A stretch of DNA of 64,000 nt from CAYRES01 sp964423425 (GCA_964423425.1 CAYRES010000002.1:281969-345968); one strand, 5' to 3'; positions 35,131 to 43,761 are shown, counted from the first letter of the stretch. Made by a program: numbers and translations. The notes: a model not told the origin generated them from the sequence alone.

Positions 35131-36112
35131 ACTCCTTGCCTTCCAACCTCAGCAGGCCGGCCTCCCGGCATGTCTTCAATGAACCCTTCTCCACGAAGTC
35201 CGCATACGAAACGACTTCGGCTCGGATGAAGCCCTTCTCGATGTCTGAGTGGATGACCCCCGCTGCCTGTTGGGCACGGGTGCCGCGCCGGATCGGCCAA
35301 GCCCTCACCTCGTCTTCGCCCACGGTGAAGTAGGTGATGAGGCCCATCTGCTCGAAGGCGGCCTGGGTGACCAGATCGTGCGCGAGACCGGGAAGGCCCA
35401 TCTCACGGGCGAACTCCACTCTGCTCTCCTCCGGCAGTTCCGCCACCTCGAGCGCGAGCGCAAAGGGGAAGGCCAAGAGGCGGCGACCGTCCACCGCCTG
35501 CGCCATGGCGGCGCTCACGGCTTCGCTTCTTGCGCCTTCCTCGCCATCGGCTTCCACGTTCAAGAGGACCACCTGAGGCGTGAGTGTCAAGAGGCCGTAC
35601 GTCTTCAAGAACGATGCCTGGGTCTCGTCGAAGGCGCCGTCCCGGAGGGGACGATCCTCGTCGAGCACGGCTCTGGCGGAGAGGAGCGCCTGCCTGCTGG
35701 GGGCGGGGAGCTGGTACTTCCGTTCTCTCTCCAGGGCTCGTTCGACCGCCATGAGGTCAGCGAGGAGGAACTCTTGGTCGAGCGTGGCCAGATCGGCGGC
35801 GGGGTCAATCGGTGTCCCGAGGAGCGGGTTGTCGAAGCCCCTCAGGACGTGGAGGAATACCTGCGCCCCTCCCACTGCGTTCAGGTAGCGCTCCATCGCC
35901 CCTTTTCGCGCCGTCGCCTCGGGCCACGTGGCGACGCGGGTCACGAACTCAGCGCAGGTGGTTCGTGCGGGATTGAATACACGGCTCAGGTGGCGCAGCC
36001 GGGGATCACCGAGTTTCACGGTGGCCACCGGCCTCTCTGTGTGGCCGTCGGCCATGGCGGCCAAGAGCGTCGTCTTTCCCGAGCCCTTCAAGCCGATGAT
36101 GCGGGCTTCCAT
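35084..36112 (-). CDS. Divergent YchF-like P-loop protein with TGS domain
   Basis: This 342-residue protein resembles YchF/OLA1 in length and C-terminus but has a modified GTPase core. The P-loop is GLKGSGKTT rather than GLPNVGKST. The G3 region (family DIAGLVKGAS) reads RVATWPEATARKG, without the D-x2-G. The YchF-type G4 (NVE) is kept in LLNVEAD. The C-terminal TGS domain is highly conserved: YFTVGEDEVRAWPIRRGT, HSDIEKGFIRAEVVSY and GDGDIIEFRFNV. YchF proteins bind ATP and ribosomes; this paralogue probably binds nucleotide but may hydrolyse it poorly. The canonical copy is expected elsewhere in the genome. It leads a minus-strand cluster with the M23 and cyclase-like genes. Confidence 0.8.
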   Translation of the reverse strand: MEARIIGLKGSGKTTLLAAMADGHTERPVATVKLGDPRLRHLSRVFNPARTTCAEFVTRVATWPEATARKGAMERYLNAVGGAQVFLHVLRGFDNPLLGTPIDPAADLATLDQEFLLADLMAVERALERERKYQLPAPSRQALLSARAVLDEDRPLRDGAFDETQASFLKTYGLLTLTPQVVLLNVEADGEEGARSEAVSAAMAQAVDGRRLLAFPFALALEVAELPEESRVEFAREMGLPGLAHDLVTQAAFEQMGLITYFTVGEDEVRAWPIRRGTRAQQAAGVIHSDIEKGFIRAEVVSYADFVEKGSLKTCREAGLLRLEGKEYVVGDGDIIEFRFNV

Positions 36113-36245
36113 TGAGTATGGACCTTCTGTTCTGTGTCGTGTGCCTTTAGGGCTGCGGCAGGCGCGTGTCTACCGCCGGAAGCGCCCACGTCCCCGCGGC
36201 GGCCGTTCCGGCTCTATAGGGGCGACGCTTCGCCGCGTGCCCGAT

Positions 36246-36251
36246 TATACT
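36246..36251 (+). promoter_or_regulatory. -10 box for the GNAT gene
   Basis: TATACT lies 45 nt before the GNAT ATG. No clear -35 box is found at 17 nt. Confidence 0.4.
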
Positions 36252-36296
36252 GGGGCAGTGGGTCATTGGAGCGCAGTTCACGTGGGGGAGAGAAGC

Positions 36297-37190
36297 ATGA
36301 ACGACGATACTGCCGTCCTTGGTTTCCGAGTCGAGCGTGCGGAGGCCTTCAGCAACGAGTTATACGCAAACGCCTGGGCGGAGGCTGATCCGGGTGCCGG
36401 AGTGGCCACACACAAGTCGGCCGGAGCACTCTCGGTGTACGCGGGGGCGGACTCGCCGCTCACTCAGGTCTTGGGTTTGGGGGTGCTCGGTGCTCCCTTC
36501 ATGGTGGGCACGCAGACCCGGCCGGGGGAAGATGGGAGCCCCGGGGGCGTGGCTCTGCGCGAGATAGAAGATTTCTTCTTCTCGCGCGGCGCGGCGGTGC
36601 AGATATCGCTCAGCCCCCTCGTGGGGAGCGGCTGGCTCAATACCCTGGCACGGCGTGGATACGTCATCGTCGGCTTCGAGACGGTTGTCGTGGCTTCCGT
36701 GGAGCAGACGGCGGCAGAGGAGGAGCGCGACCAGCGGGTGGAGGTCGAGGTGGAAGACTCCACGGTGAGCGTGGAGCTGCGTGCGGTGGAGCCGGCGGAG
36801 GTCGATCGCTGGGCTGAGGTGACGGCACAAGGCTTCCTCGCGCCCTCTCGGCCCGACGCGGGGGCGGTGCAGCTCGCCGGTCTGCCTTCTCGTATCGAGG
36901 GCTCCCACTGCTTTGGGGCCTTTGCCGACGGGGAGATGGCGGCCGGGGCGGCGCTGCTCAAGGCCCGGGATACCTGGCTCTTCCTCAACGATTCCACGCT
37001 TCCCCGTTTCAGGAACAAGGGGCTGCATGCGGCCCTCATCGCCAGACGCCTGGCGCGGGTGGCCGCCGGTGGTGGGGGTTGGGCCGCCGCCGGTGTCGCT
37101 CCCGGTAGCGTCTCGGAGCGGAACTATCTGCGGGCGGGCTTCCGCACCCTCTACACGAAGGCGACGGTGCGCAAAGACCCGGAGTCTTGA
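36297..37190 (+). CDS. GNAT-family acetyltransferase
   Basis: This 297-residue protein has a C-terminal GNAT domain (about 160-290): an acceptor strand region with VELRAVEPAEVDRWAEV, the core strand WLFLNDSTLPRFRNKGLHAALIARRL with the acetyl-CoA loop R-x2-G-L-H, and SERNYLRAGFRTLY. The N-terminal 150 residues look like a second, degenerate GNAT-like lobe. Such two-lobed proteins acetylate small amines or are of unknown specificity. GGGGGAGAGA precedes the ATG at 36297. A strong hairpin follows the gene. Confidence 0.75.
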   Translation: MNDDTAVLGFRVERAEAFSNELYANAWAEADPGAGVATHKSAGALSVYAGADSPLTQVLGLGVLGAPFMVGTQTRPGEDGSPGGVALREIEDFFFSRGAAVQISLSPLVGSGWLNTLARRGYVIVGFETVVVASVEQTAAEEERDQRVEVEVEDSTVSVELRAVEPAEVDRWAEVTAQGFLAPSRPDAGAVQLAGLPSRIEGSHCFGAFADGEMAAGAALLKARDTWLFLNDSTLPRFRNKGLHAALIARRLARVAAGGGGWAAAGVAPGSVSERNYLRAGFRTLYTKATVRKDPES

Positions 37191-37200
37191 GCGAGTGGTC

Positions 37201-37237
37201 GGCGGTGCCCCCGACCCGGGGGGCCGAGGGCACCGCC
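37201..37237 (+). terminator. Terminator after the GNAT gene
   Basis: GGCGGTGCCC (37201-37210) pairs with GGGCACCGCC (37228-37237), a 10-bp perfect stem over a 17-nt GC-rich loop. The right arm and the following CTTCGTCCCG recur, with one change, at about 37279-37295. Confidence 0.65.
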
Positions 37238-37403
37238 TTCGTCCCGCGCCGGTACCAACCAGGGGCCGGGGGGGCAGGCACCGCCTTTGTCCCGTGCGGG
37301 CGCGGCCCCGGGCTGTGGGGTGCCCGCAAAGAGCGGCCCAGGCGGCTGTGGTAACATCGGCTGCGCTTGTGTTGTGCCGCCCTCGTGCCGGGAGCACTCA
37401 TAC

Positions 37404-39170
37404 GTGAACATCCCCTTCGTCTCGCAACCGGACGTCATCCTTCTGCACGCGCCCAGCGTGTACGACTTTCGGCAGGAGGCCATCGTCTACGGGCCGGTGA
37501 GCGACCTCATTCCCTCCACGCCCATCTTCGAGATGTATCCGGTGGGCTTTGCCAGCATGGCCGCGTACCTGCGGGCTCAAGGTCACCGGGTGCGTATCGT
37601 CAACCTGGCCGTCCGCATGTTGCGCAACCCGAAGTTCGACGTCGACCGCTTCGTCAGGGGGCTGCGGCCGAAGCTCTTCGGCATCGACCTGCATTGGCTG
37701 CCCCACTGCCAGGGGGCGGTGGAGGTGGCGCGGGTGGTGAAGGCCCACCATCCCGACATCCCGATTGTGTTCGGGGGCTTCTCCTCCACCTTCTTCCACG
37801 AGGAGCTCGTGGCCTACCCGCAGGTCGACTTCGTGATCAGGGGCGACTCGGCCGAGAAGCCGCTTGCCGCCCTGCTGGCCGCCGTGGAGCGGGGGGGTGG
37901 CTACGAGGCGGTGCCCAACCTCACCTGGAAGGAAGACGGCGAGGTGAGGGTGAACGAGCTCTCCCACACGCCCACTGACATCGACGAGTTCGTGCACGGC
38001 TACGAGGAGATGACCCGCTCGGTGGTCCGCTACGGCGACCTGGCCAGCGTGCTCCCCTTCTACGACTGGATGGACTACCCCATCATGCCGGTCATGGCCA
38101 CCCGGGGCTGCAACAAGAACTGCGTGTTCTGCGGAGGCGCCAACTACGCCTTCAAGGGCACCATGGAGCGTGAGCACACCGCCTTCCGCAGTCCCGAAGC
38201 CCTGCTCAAAGACATTCGTACCATCGCGGGTCTGAGCCGTGGTCCCATCTTCATCATCGGCGACCCCTACCAGCCCGGCGCCTGGTACGCCGACCGCCTC
38301 CTGCGGGGCTTTGCCGAGCATCCCGTCCCCAATCACATCATCATCGAGTTCTTCTCCCCGCCTCCGGCCGACTTCTCCGCTCGCATCGCCGACGCCATCC
38401 CCAATCACGCCTACGAGATGTCTATGGAGTCGCACGATCCGCTGGTACGCACCGCCGCCGGCAAGGGCTACACCAACGAGGAGCTCGAGGAGAGCGTGCC
38501 GGCCGCCCTCAGGTACGGCGCCGAACGCTTCGACCTCTACTACATCATCGGCCTGCCCAAGCAGACCGCCGACTCGGTCATGGCCACCATCGAGTACTGC
38601 GACCACCTGTACAGCCTGGTCAAGGGTGACCCTCGGCTCACGGTGTTCATCTCGCCGCTCGCGCCTTTCCTGGACCCGGGCAGCCGGGGCTTCATGGAAC
38701 CCGAGCGTTTCGGCTACCGCCTCAACCGGCACACGCTCGAGGAGCACCGCCGGGCCATGCTGGAGCCCAGCTGGAAGTACACCTTGAACTATGAGACCGA
38801 GTGGCTGGACCGGGATGCCCTGGTCGATGTCACCTACCGCTCCGCGCTCGCCCTGAACGAGGTAAAGCGCAAGTGGGGCGTGATTCCGGCGTCCGAGGCC
38901 GATGTCGTCGAACGCCGCATCCACAAGGCGGTGGAGGTCATGAAGCGGGTGGACGACATCTTGGCCGAGGAGACAGACGCGGAGGCGCGCAGGCGCCGCA
39001 TCCTGGCGTTGAAAGGCGAGGTGGACGAAGCCAGCATCTCGACGGTGTGCGACACCAGAGAGCTGGAGTGGCCGCTGGTGCGCGGGCTCACCCGGTTCCG
39101 CCCCGGAGGGTTGGTGAAGGCGGCGCTGCACAGAACAGGGCCGAGACCGCTTGAGAAGAAGGGGAGGTAG
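37404..39170 (+). CDS. B12-binding/radical SAM protein, Ta0216 type
   Basis: This 588-residue protein combines an N-terminal B12-binding-like Rossmann domain (about 10-170: VILLHAPSVYDFR, then YPVGFASMAAYLRAQGHRV) with a radical SAM domain whose cluster cysteines are in RGCNKNCVFCGG (C-x3-C-x2-C). The match is to the Ta0216-type B12/radical SAM subfamily of archaea and anaerobic bacteria, whose reaction is unknown. The B12 domain lacks the classical D-x-H-x2-G, so cobalamin binding is uncertain. GTG 37404 with GGGAG about 11 nt upstream is the best start. The DUF302 gene begins 2 nt after its stop. Confidence 0.85.
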   Translation: MNIPFVSQPDVILLHAPSVYDFRQEAIVYGPVSDLIPSTPIFEMYPVGFASMAAYLRAQGHRVRIVNLAVRMLRNPKFDVDRFVRGLRPKLFGIDLHWLPHCQGAVEVARVVKAHHPDIPIVFGGFSSTFFHEELVAYPQVDFVIRGDSAEKPLAALLAAVERGGGYEAVPNLTWKEDGEVRVNELSHTPTDIDEFVHGYEEMTRSVVRYGDLASVLPFYDWMDYPIMPVMATRGCNKNCVFCGGANYAFKGTMEREHTAFRSPEALLKDIRTIAGLSRGPIFIIGDPYQPGAWYADRLLRGFAEHPVPNHIIIEFFSPPPADFSARIADAIPNHAYEMSMESHDPLVRTAAGKGYTNEELEESVPAALRYGAERFDLYYIIGLPKQTADSVMATIEYCDHLYSLVKGDPRLTVFISPLAPFLDPGSRGFMEPERFGYRLNRHTLEEHRRAMLEPSWKYTLNYETEWLDRDALVDVTYRSALALNEVKRKWGVIPASEADVVERRIHKAVEVMKRVDDILAEETDAEARRRRILALKGEVDEASISTVCDTRELEWPLVRGLTRFRPGGLVKAALHRTGPRPLEKKGR

Positions 39171-39172
39171 CC

Positions 39173-39595
39173 ATGGCCGATGTTCCCTACGGAATAGTGA
39201 AGCATGTGAAACTCGAGTTCCCGCAGGCCCTCGAGCTGGCCCGGGCGGTACTGAAGGATCACGGGTTCGGGGTGGTGACCGAACTCGATGTGCAGCAGAC
39301 AATGCAGGAGAAACTGGACAAGGAGTATCGTCCCTACGTCATCTTGGGCGTGTGCAACCCCCATTTCGCTCACGATGTGCTGGAAGCCGAGCCCGATCTC
39401 GGCCTCATGCTGCCCTGCAACGTGGCCGTCTATCAGGAAGCTCCGGGCGAGCAGATCATAGAGGCGGTCTCTCCGCTGGCCATCGTGCAGGTGGCCGACA
39501 ACCCCGAGGTGGCCGCCGTTGCCGCAGTCGTCCAGACGAAACTGGAGGCCGCCATGGAGGAGATCGAAGTCAAGGCCCGCGCCGCCGGGGCGTAG
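39173..39595 (+). CDS. DUF302 family protein
   Basis: This 140-residue protein has one DUF302 domain: ELARAVLKDHGFGVVTELDVQQTM, YVILGVCNPHFAHDVLEAEPDLGLMLPCNVAVYQ in the family order, and a final helical extension. DUF302 proteins are small, possibly ligand-binding, and sometimes linked to sulphur or metal stress; no function is proved. GGGGAGGTAGCC overlaps the end of the radical SAM gene and precedes the ATG, so the two are likely cotranslated. Confidence 0.88.
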   Translation: MADVPYGIVKHVKLEFPQALELARAVLKDHGFGVVTELDVQQTMQEKLDKEYRPYVILGVCNPHFAHDVLEAEPDLGLMLPCNVAVYQEAPGEQIIEAVSPLAIVQVADNPEVAAVAAVVQTKLEAAMEEIEVKARAAGA

Positions 39596-39635
39596 GTCTC
39601 GGGCCGGCGGCTGATCGAGAGGTGCCCCCCTGGAG

Positions 39636-40862
39636 ATGGACGCGGAGACGCATCTGGTGACGGACCTGGAGGCGAACCAGGTGACCGACCGCACGCTGCG
39701 CGGCAGGACCGCCGTGGTCGGCATCGGTGAGACCCGCTACTACAAACACGGTACCTCCCCCGACCCTGAGTTCAAGATGGTGCTCGAGGCCATCCTCGCC
39801 GCCTGCGAGGACGCCGGCCTCCACCCGAGAGATATCGACGGCTTCGCCTCCTTCTCCCACGATCGCAACGACCCGCCGCGGATCGCGGCGGCCCTGGGGC
39901 TGCCGGATCTCCGCTACAGCGGCATGGTGTGGGGCGGCGGGGGCGGGGGAGGGTCAGGGGCCGTGGCCCACGCGGCGGCCGCCGTGGCAACCGGGCTCGC
40001 CGAGGTGGTGGTGGTGTTCCGGGGGCTCGCCCAGGGGCAGTTCGGCCGGTACGGCCGGGGCGACCGCGTGCAGGCGGCCGAGGGGCCCGATGCCTTCACG
40101 GCTCCCTACGGCGTGCTGTCCCCGGCACAGAACTTCGCCATGCGGGTGCGCCGCTTCATGTGGGAGCACGGTATCGGGCAGGAGGCACTTCGGGCCATCG
40201 CGCTCACGAGCTATGCGCACGCCCAGCGCAACCCGCGGGCGGTCATGTACGGGCGACCGCTCAGCGCCGAGGAGTACGACCATTCCCGCCTCATCGTGGA
40301 GCCCTTCCGCCTCTTCGACTGCTGTCTGGAGAGCGACGGCGCGGCCGCGGTGATCGTGACCTCGGGCGGGCGGGCGAAAGACTTGCGGCAGAAACCGGCC
40401 TACATCGCGGCGGCGGTGCAGGGTTCGGGCTACCGGCAGGCGGCCGCCGCGCACAATGCGCCGGACTACCCGACCTCCAACTTCAAGACGCTCGCGCCCC
40501 GGCTCTACGCCATGGCGGGTGTGGGCCCGCAGGACATCGACGTGCTGCAGAGCTACGAGAACTTCACCGGCGGCGTGCTTATGTCCATCGTAGAGCACGG
40601 CTTCTGTCGGCCGGAGGAGGTGAATGAGTTCTTCACCCCGGAGACGTTTGCGTTCGAAGGAGGGAGGCTGCCGCTCAACACCAGCGGCGGAAACCTGGCG
40701 GAGTGCTACATGCACGGGCTCGAGTTGATCATTGAGGCGGTGCGGCAGATCCGGGGCACGAGCTCGTGTCAGGTGCCCGAGGTGAAGTTGTCCATGGTGA
40801 CGTCGGGGCCGATGGTGCAACCGGTGTCGAGTTCCATCTACTCTTCGGAGCCCGGCCCATGA
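39636..40862 (+). CDS. Thiolase-like protein (lipid-transfer/SCPx type)
   Basis: This 408-residue member of the thiolase superfamily resembles the non-decarboxylating SCPx/lipid-transfer group. It begins with the conserved RTAVVGIGETRYYKHG, continues with a glycine-rich GGGGGGGSGAVAHAAAAVATG segment near the position of the nucleophilic Cys of true thiolases, which is absent here, and ends with the LNTSGGNLAECYMHG motif. Members lacking the nucleophile pair with DUF35 proteins and often act in degradation of CoA thioesters, sterols or aromatic rings (BbsA/BbsB type). The DUF35 partner follows with a 4-bp overlap. The substrate is unknown. Confidence 0.82.
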   Translation: MDAETHLVTDLEANQVTDRTLRGRTAVVGIGETRYYKHGTSPDPEFKMVLEAILAACEDAGLHPRDIDGFASFSHDRNDPPRIAAALGLPDLRYSGMVWGGGGGGGSGAVAHAAAAVATGLAEVVVVFRGLAQGQFGRYGRGDRVQAAEGPDAFTAPYGVLSPAQNFAMRVRRFMWEHGIGQEALRAIALTSYAHAQRNPRAVMYGRPLSAEEYDHSRLIVEPFRLFDCCLESDGAAAVIVTSGGRAKDLRQKPAYIAAAVQGSGYRQAAAAHNAPDYPTSNFKTLAPRLYAMAGVGPQDIDVLQSYENFTGGVLMSIVEHGFCRPEEVNEFFTPETFAFEGGRLPLNTSGGNLAECYMHGLELIIEAVRQIRGTSSCQVPEVKLSMVTSGPMVQPVSSSIYSSEPGP

Positions 40863-41428
40863 GCGACCGCCCCAACAGTACGGGCGACCGCCTGGACCCC
40901 GCCGCCCGCGCAGAACCGGGGGGTGGCGCGGACCCGGTGGGCGACCGCCCGGACTCAGTGGGCGGCCACACCTACCACCTGCCCGAGGGGCTTCCCGCCC
41001 CGGCGCCGTCGCCGGATGGGCTGGGGGCCGAGTTCTTCGCCGCGGCCCGCCGGCACGAACTTGTGGTGCAGCGCTGCCCGAGCTGCGGGACTTGGCAGTG
41101 GGGGCCGGAGTACGTCTGTCACCACTGCCTGTCGTTCAACCTCGCCTACGAGCGGGTCGAGCCCCGGGGAAGCATCTACAGCTTCGAGCGGTGCTGGCAC
41201 CCGGTGCACCCGGCATTGAACGAGGCCGTGCCCTATCTTGTGGTGCTGGTGGAGCTGCCGCAGGCGGGCGGTGTGCGCATGGTGGGCAACCTACAGGGGG
41301 ATCCGTTGCAGGACGTGGAGATCGGAGCCCAGGTGGAGGCGGTTTTCGAAGACCACGAAGAGGCGGACCCACCCTTCACCTTGGTGCACTGGCGGGTGCC
41401 ATCAAAGGGAACCGTGTGGCCTGGGTGA
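40859..41428 (+). CDS. DUF35 OB-fold/zinc-ribbon partner of the thiolase
   Basis: This 189-residue protein has a low-complexity N-terminus with repeats of GDR-x-D-x3 (about 1-38), a rubredoxin-like zinc ribbon (CPSCG then CHHC, spacing 11), and a DUF35 OB-fold (GSIYSFERCWHPVHPAL, PYLVVLVELP, GVRMVGNL). DUF35 subunits bind acyl-CoA and form complexes with thiolase-like proteins. The ATGA overlap with the upstream gene supports a stoichiometric complex. Its last codons overlap the frame of a decayed beta-propeller gene. Confidence 0.86.
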   Translation: MSDRPNSTGDRLDPAARAEPGGGADPVGDRPDSVGGHTYHLPEGLPAPAPSPDGLGAEFFAAARRHELVVQRCPSCGTWQWGPEYVCHHCLSFNLAYERVEPRGSIYSFERCWHPVHPALNEAVPYLVVLVELPQAGGVRMVGNLQGDPLQDVEIGAQVEAVFEDHEEADPPFTLVHWRVPSKGTVWPG

Positions 41429-41712
41429 GGGGCTTCGGCGATTCGTCGGAGATCATGCTTCACGACCTCGCGACCGGCACAACCACCCATCTCACCTCCA
41501 ACAGCTACCTTGACGACTACCCGTGTATGGGGGCACACGAGTTGGTCTGGAATACGGGTAACGACAGCCCTCCTAACGACAGCCCTCCCTATGTACGCGG
41601 GGTTCATCTGCTCGACTTCACCACCGGCATGGCCTGTTCTTGGAAACATCCACTCGGTAGCCGCGATGATGTTCCGCGCGCTCGAACTGGAGCGTATCGC
41701 CTGCACGGCTGA
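41407..41712 (+). pseudogene. Remnant of a beta-propeller (TolB/PD40-like) protein
   Basis: In this frame the sequence reads GNRVAWVRGFGDSSEIMLHDLATGTTTHLT, then DDYPCMGAHELVW and GVHLLDFTTGMA. This is the repeating unit of exported TolB/PD40-type propellers (G-D-R-V-V-W, E-I-x-L-Y-D-x-A-T-G-T-x-T-x-L-T). Only about two blades survive, with no signal peptide; the fragment begins inside the DUF35 gene. A GTG at 41416 could allow a 98-residue product, but a truncated remnant is more likely. Confidence 0.6.
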
Positions 41713-41756
41713 CGGGTCGCGCTACCGATCCTATCCCCGCCCGGCGCGCGGTCCGT

Positions 41757-42494
41757 CTATCGCGCGAGCCGGCGGGCCATGTCGAGCAGGCGCTCCGCGT
41801 CTTCGGGTGTCATGAGGCGCATGAGGGCGGCCATTTCGGCGATGGCCCGCTCGGTGTGGGTTTGCGCCTCCCCGCTCTCCGCCCCCCTGTTCTCCCCTTC
41901 TGCGTGGTCCTGTTCCCCAGTGGCAGCCTCGGGTGCTCTTGTCTGCTCCCACGCCTCCCGGCGATGCCGCTCACTGCGCAATCGTCGGGCCGTGGGGGAG
42001 AGGGGGTCTGCTGTACGGGGGAGCGCCATCCTGGGCGAGCTACCCGCCGGCAAGGGTTCTGCGAACGGCGAATCGTGAGCCGCGAAGGCTTGGGCGGCGG
42101 AGACAGCCTCATCCGGGTTCCCCCGAAAGCTCTCCCGACGGCTCGGGAGAATGTCGGTCTCCGCCCTCAGCTCGGCGGCCGCCAGCAGCTCCGAAGTGCT
42201 CACGTCGAGGGCGGCGGCGAGGCGCACGAGCACGGGTGACGAGGGCGGCTTGCGACCGTTCTCGATGTCGGTCACATAGGAGTAGGAGATGTCGGCCAGG
42301 CGGGCGAGGTCGCGGCGGCTGTGCCCGCGATCGGTGCGGAGTACCTTGATGGTATGCCCCAAGATCGAGGTGAAGGCGGCATGCCTGCGTTCGCCGCGCG
42401 GAGCCTTGCGCTCTGAGTCGTCGCGAGACCGGGCGTCGGGGGTCTCGGTGTCCGGAGCCGATGTGTCGCGGCGTCCGTCGCGCTCATCGTCCAT
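41757..42494 (-). CDS. XRE-family DNA-binding regulator
   Basis: This 245-residue protein has a charged, disordered N-terminus (about 1-40), a Cro/C1-type helix-turn-helix (about 43-105: LGHTIKVLRTDRGHSRRDLARLADISYSYVTDIENGRKPPS), and a long, Ala/Glu/Arg-rich tail ending in a short helix (MAALMRLMTPEDAERLLDMARRL). It is probably a repressor. It is divergent from the ARPP-1 gene, across a region with a consensus promoter and inverted repeats that may be its operators. Confidence 0.85.
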   Translation of the reverse strand: MDDERDGRRDTSAPDTETPDARSRDDSERKAPRGERRHAAFTSILGHTIKVLRTDRGHSRRDLARLADISYSYVTDIENGRKPPSSPVLVRLAAALDVSTSELLAAAELRAETDILPSRRESFRGNPDEAVSAAQAFAAHDSPFAEPLPAGSSPRMALPRTADPLSPTARRLRSERHRREAWEQTRAPEAATGEQDHAEGENRGAESGEAQTHTERAIAEMAALMRLMTPEDAERLLDMARRLAR

Positions 42495-42577
42495 CGTATC
42501 CTCTTTTTCCGTCCGACCTGTCTGTCACACTGTTGTTGAGAGTACCACGCATTACAACACCATTTCAACACCACTAG

Positions 42578-42606
42578 TTGGCAAAACACGCCTATAGCGT
42601 TATAAT
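42578..42606 (+). promoter_or_regulatory. Consensus sigma-70 promoter of the ARPP-1 gene
   Basis: TTGGCA (42578-42583) and TATAAT (42601-42606) with a 17-nt spacer form a near-perfect promoter. AGCGT...ACGCT (42597-42613) is an inverted repeat over the -10 box, and CTAA...TTAG follows, so repression by the divergent XRE protein is plausible. The motif CAACACCA occurs twice just upstream. Confidence 0.8.
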
Positions 42607-42613
42607 GACGCTA
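42597..42613. promoter_or_regulatory. Inverted-repeat operator over the -10 box
   Basis: AGCGT and ACGCT are perfect 5-bp arms around a 7-nt centre that includes the TATAAT. Binding of a regulator here would block RNA polymerase. The XRE protein encoded next door is the obvious candidate. Confidence 0.5.
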
Positions 42614-42696
42614 ATCGTGATGTTAGTGGAGCGCGGGTGGCACCATCGGTTCTCTCCGGGGATGGTCTCGCGCACCCGGCAGGGAGGGGGCATCTC

Positions 42697-43761
42697 ATGT
42701 ACGAACAGACCATTGCCGACACGCTGAGCCGGCTTCGGGTGGGCGGGCCGATGTCGGACGGTCCTCTTTGCATCGTGCCGGTACGTTGCGCATCCGATGT
42801 GCCCGACCGCTACGTGCTCTTGAGCCAGGCGTTGCGCCGCGGCACCGTGCTCATCACCGAGGTGAGCGAAGCGGGCGAAGTACCCTACCTCTCCGTGTTC
42901 AACAAGGGGCCCTGGCCGGTGCTCGTCTTCGATGGCGAAGAGCTGGTCGGTGCCAAGCAGAACCGCATCGCCAACGCCACCACGCTGCTCGCGGTGGGCA
43001 AGACGGTGCTTCCGGTGTCGTGTGTGGAGCAGGGGCGTTGGCACGCAGAGAGTCGAGTTTTCCGGGCCGGCTCCTACGCCAGCCATCCGGGTCTGCGTCG
43101 CGACAAGGAGCGCCGGGTGCGAGAACGCGTGGCCTGGGAGGCACGGCGGCGCGAAACCACGCCGCAGGAGAGTGGTCGTCATGGGGCGCCACAGGAGCGG
43201 CAGGAAGCCGCGACGGCCGGTGGCCGCGCCGAGAGAGAGGAATCTCAGCACGTCCGTGCACGCCGCTACATGGCCGACCAGGGTATGGTCTGGGAGGAGG
43301 TGCACCGGGTCTCCAACGTGAGAGGTGCGGTATCACCCACGGCGGCCATGGCCGATACCTATCAGTCCGAGAAGCACGAACTCGACCGCATCATCGACGT
43401 CTTCAGGCCGGGCATGAGAGCGCAGGCTGCCGACGCCGTGGGGATGATGGTCTTCGTCGGCGGCGAGTTCGTGTGTTTCGACCTCCTGCAACCGGCCAGG
43501 CGTTTCTCCCGGCTGGTTCGCAAGCTGCTGCGGGGGTACGCGCTGGAAGCTCTGTTGCACAGCCTGAGCGCGTCTCTGCCGTTCGATGCCGAGGAGGCTG
43601 CACTGAGAGTGTTCGCAGAGCTCGGCCACGCCACGGTGAATGCACGGGCGGCCGCGGGCCTGGGTGACGACCTGCGTCTGGAGACCGGGCGCATCTCCGG
43701 CTCCGGCCTCGTGTGGCAAGGGGAGCTCATCCAGCTGTCGTTGTTCCCGAAGGCGGAGTAG
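42697..43761 (+). CDS. ARPP-1 domain protein
   Basis: This 354-residue protein matches the ARPP-1 domain (ARG and Rhodanese-Phosphatase-superfamily-associated): VFDGEELVGAKQNRIANAT, LPVSCVEQGRWH, MADQGMVWEEV and GMMVFVGGEFVCFDLL. A variable, Arg/Glu/Gln-rich insert lies in the middle (about 150-185). The domain is known for its genomic association with ADP-ribosylglycohydrolases (ARG) and is predicted to act in ADP-ribose or nucleotide signalling; no activity is established. GGAGGGGG precedes the ATG. Remarkably, the C-terminal part of an ADP-ribosylglycohydrolase follows in the same frame after the TAG stop. Confidence 0.85.
   Translation: MYEQTIADTLSRLRVGGPMSDGPLCIVPVRCASDVPDRYVLLSQALRRGTVLITEVSEAGEVPYLSVFNKGPWPVLVFDGEELVGAKQNRIANATTLLAVGKTVLPVSCVEQGRWHAESRVFRAGSYASHPGLRRDKERRVRERVAWEARRRETTPQESGRHGAPQERQEAATAGGRAEREESQHVRARRYMADQGMVWEEVHRVSNVRGAVSPTAAMADTYQSEKHELDRIIDVFRPGMRAQAADAVGMMVFVGGEFVCFDLLQPARRFSRLVRKLLRGYALEALLHSLSASLPFDAEEAALRVFAELGHATVNARAAAGLGDDLRLETGRISGSGLVWQGELIQLSLFPKAE

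Noticed and set aside
37398..39302. 634-codon open frame antisense to the radical SAM gene
   Set aside because: The plus-strand product has a full set of family motifs; the antisense translation is His/Val/Gly-rich with no recognisable domain.
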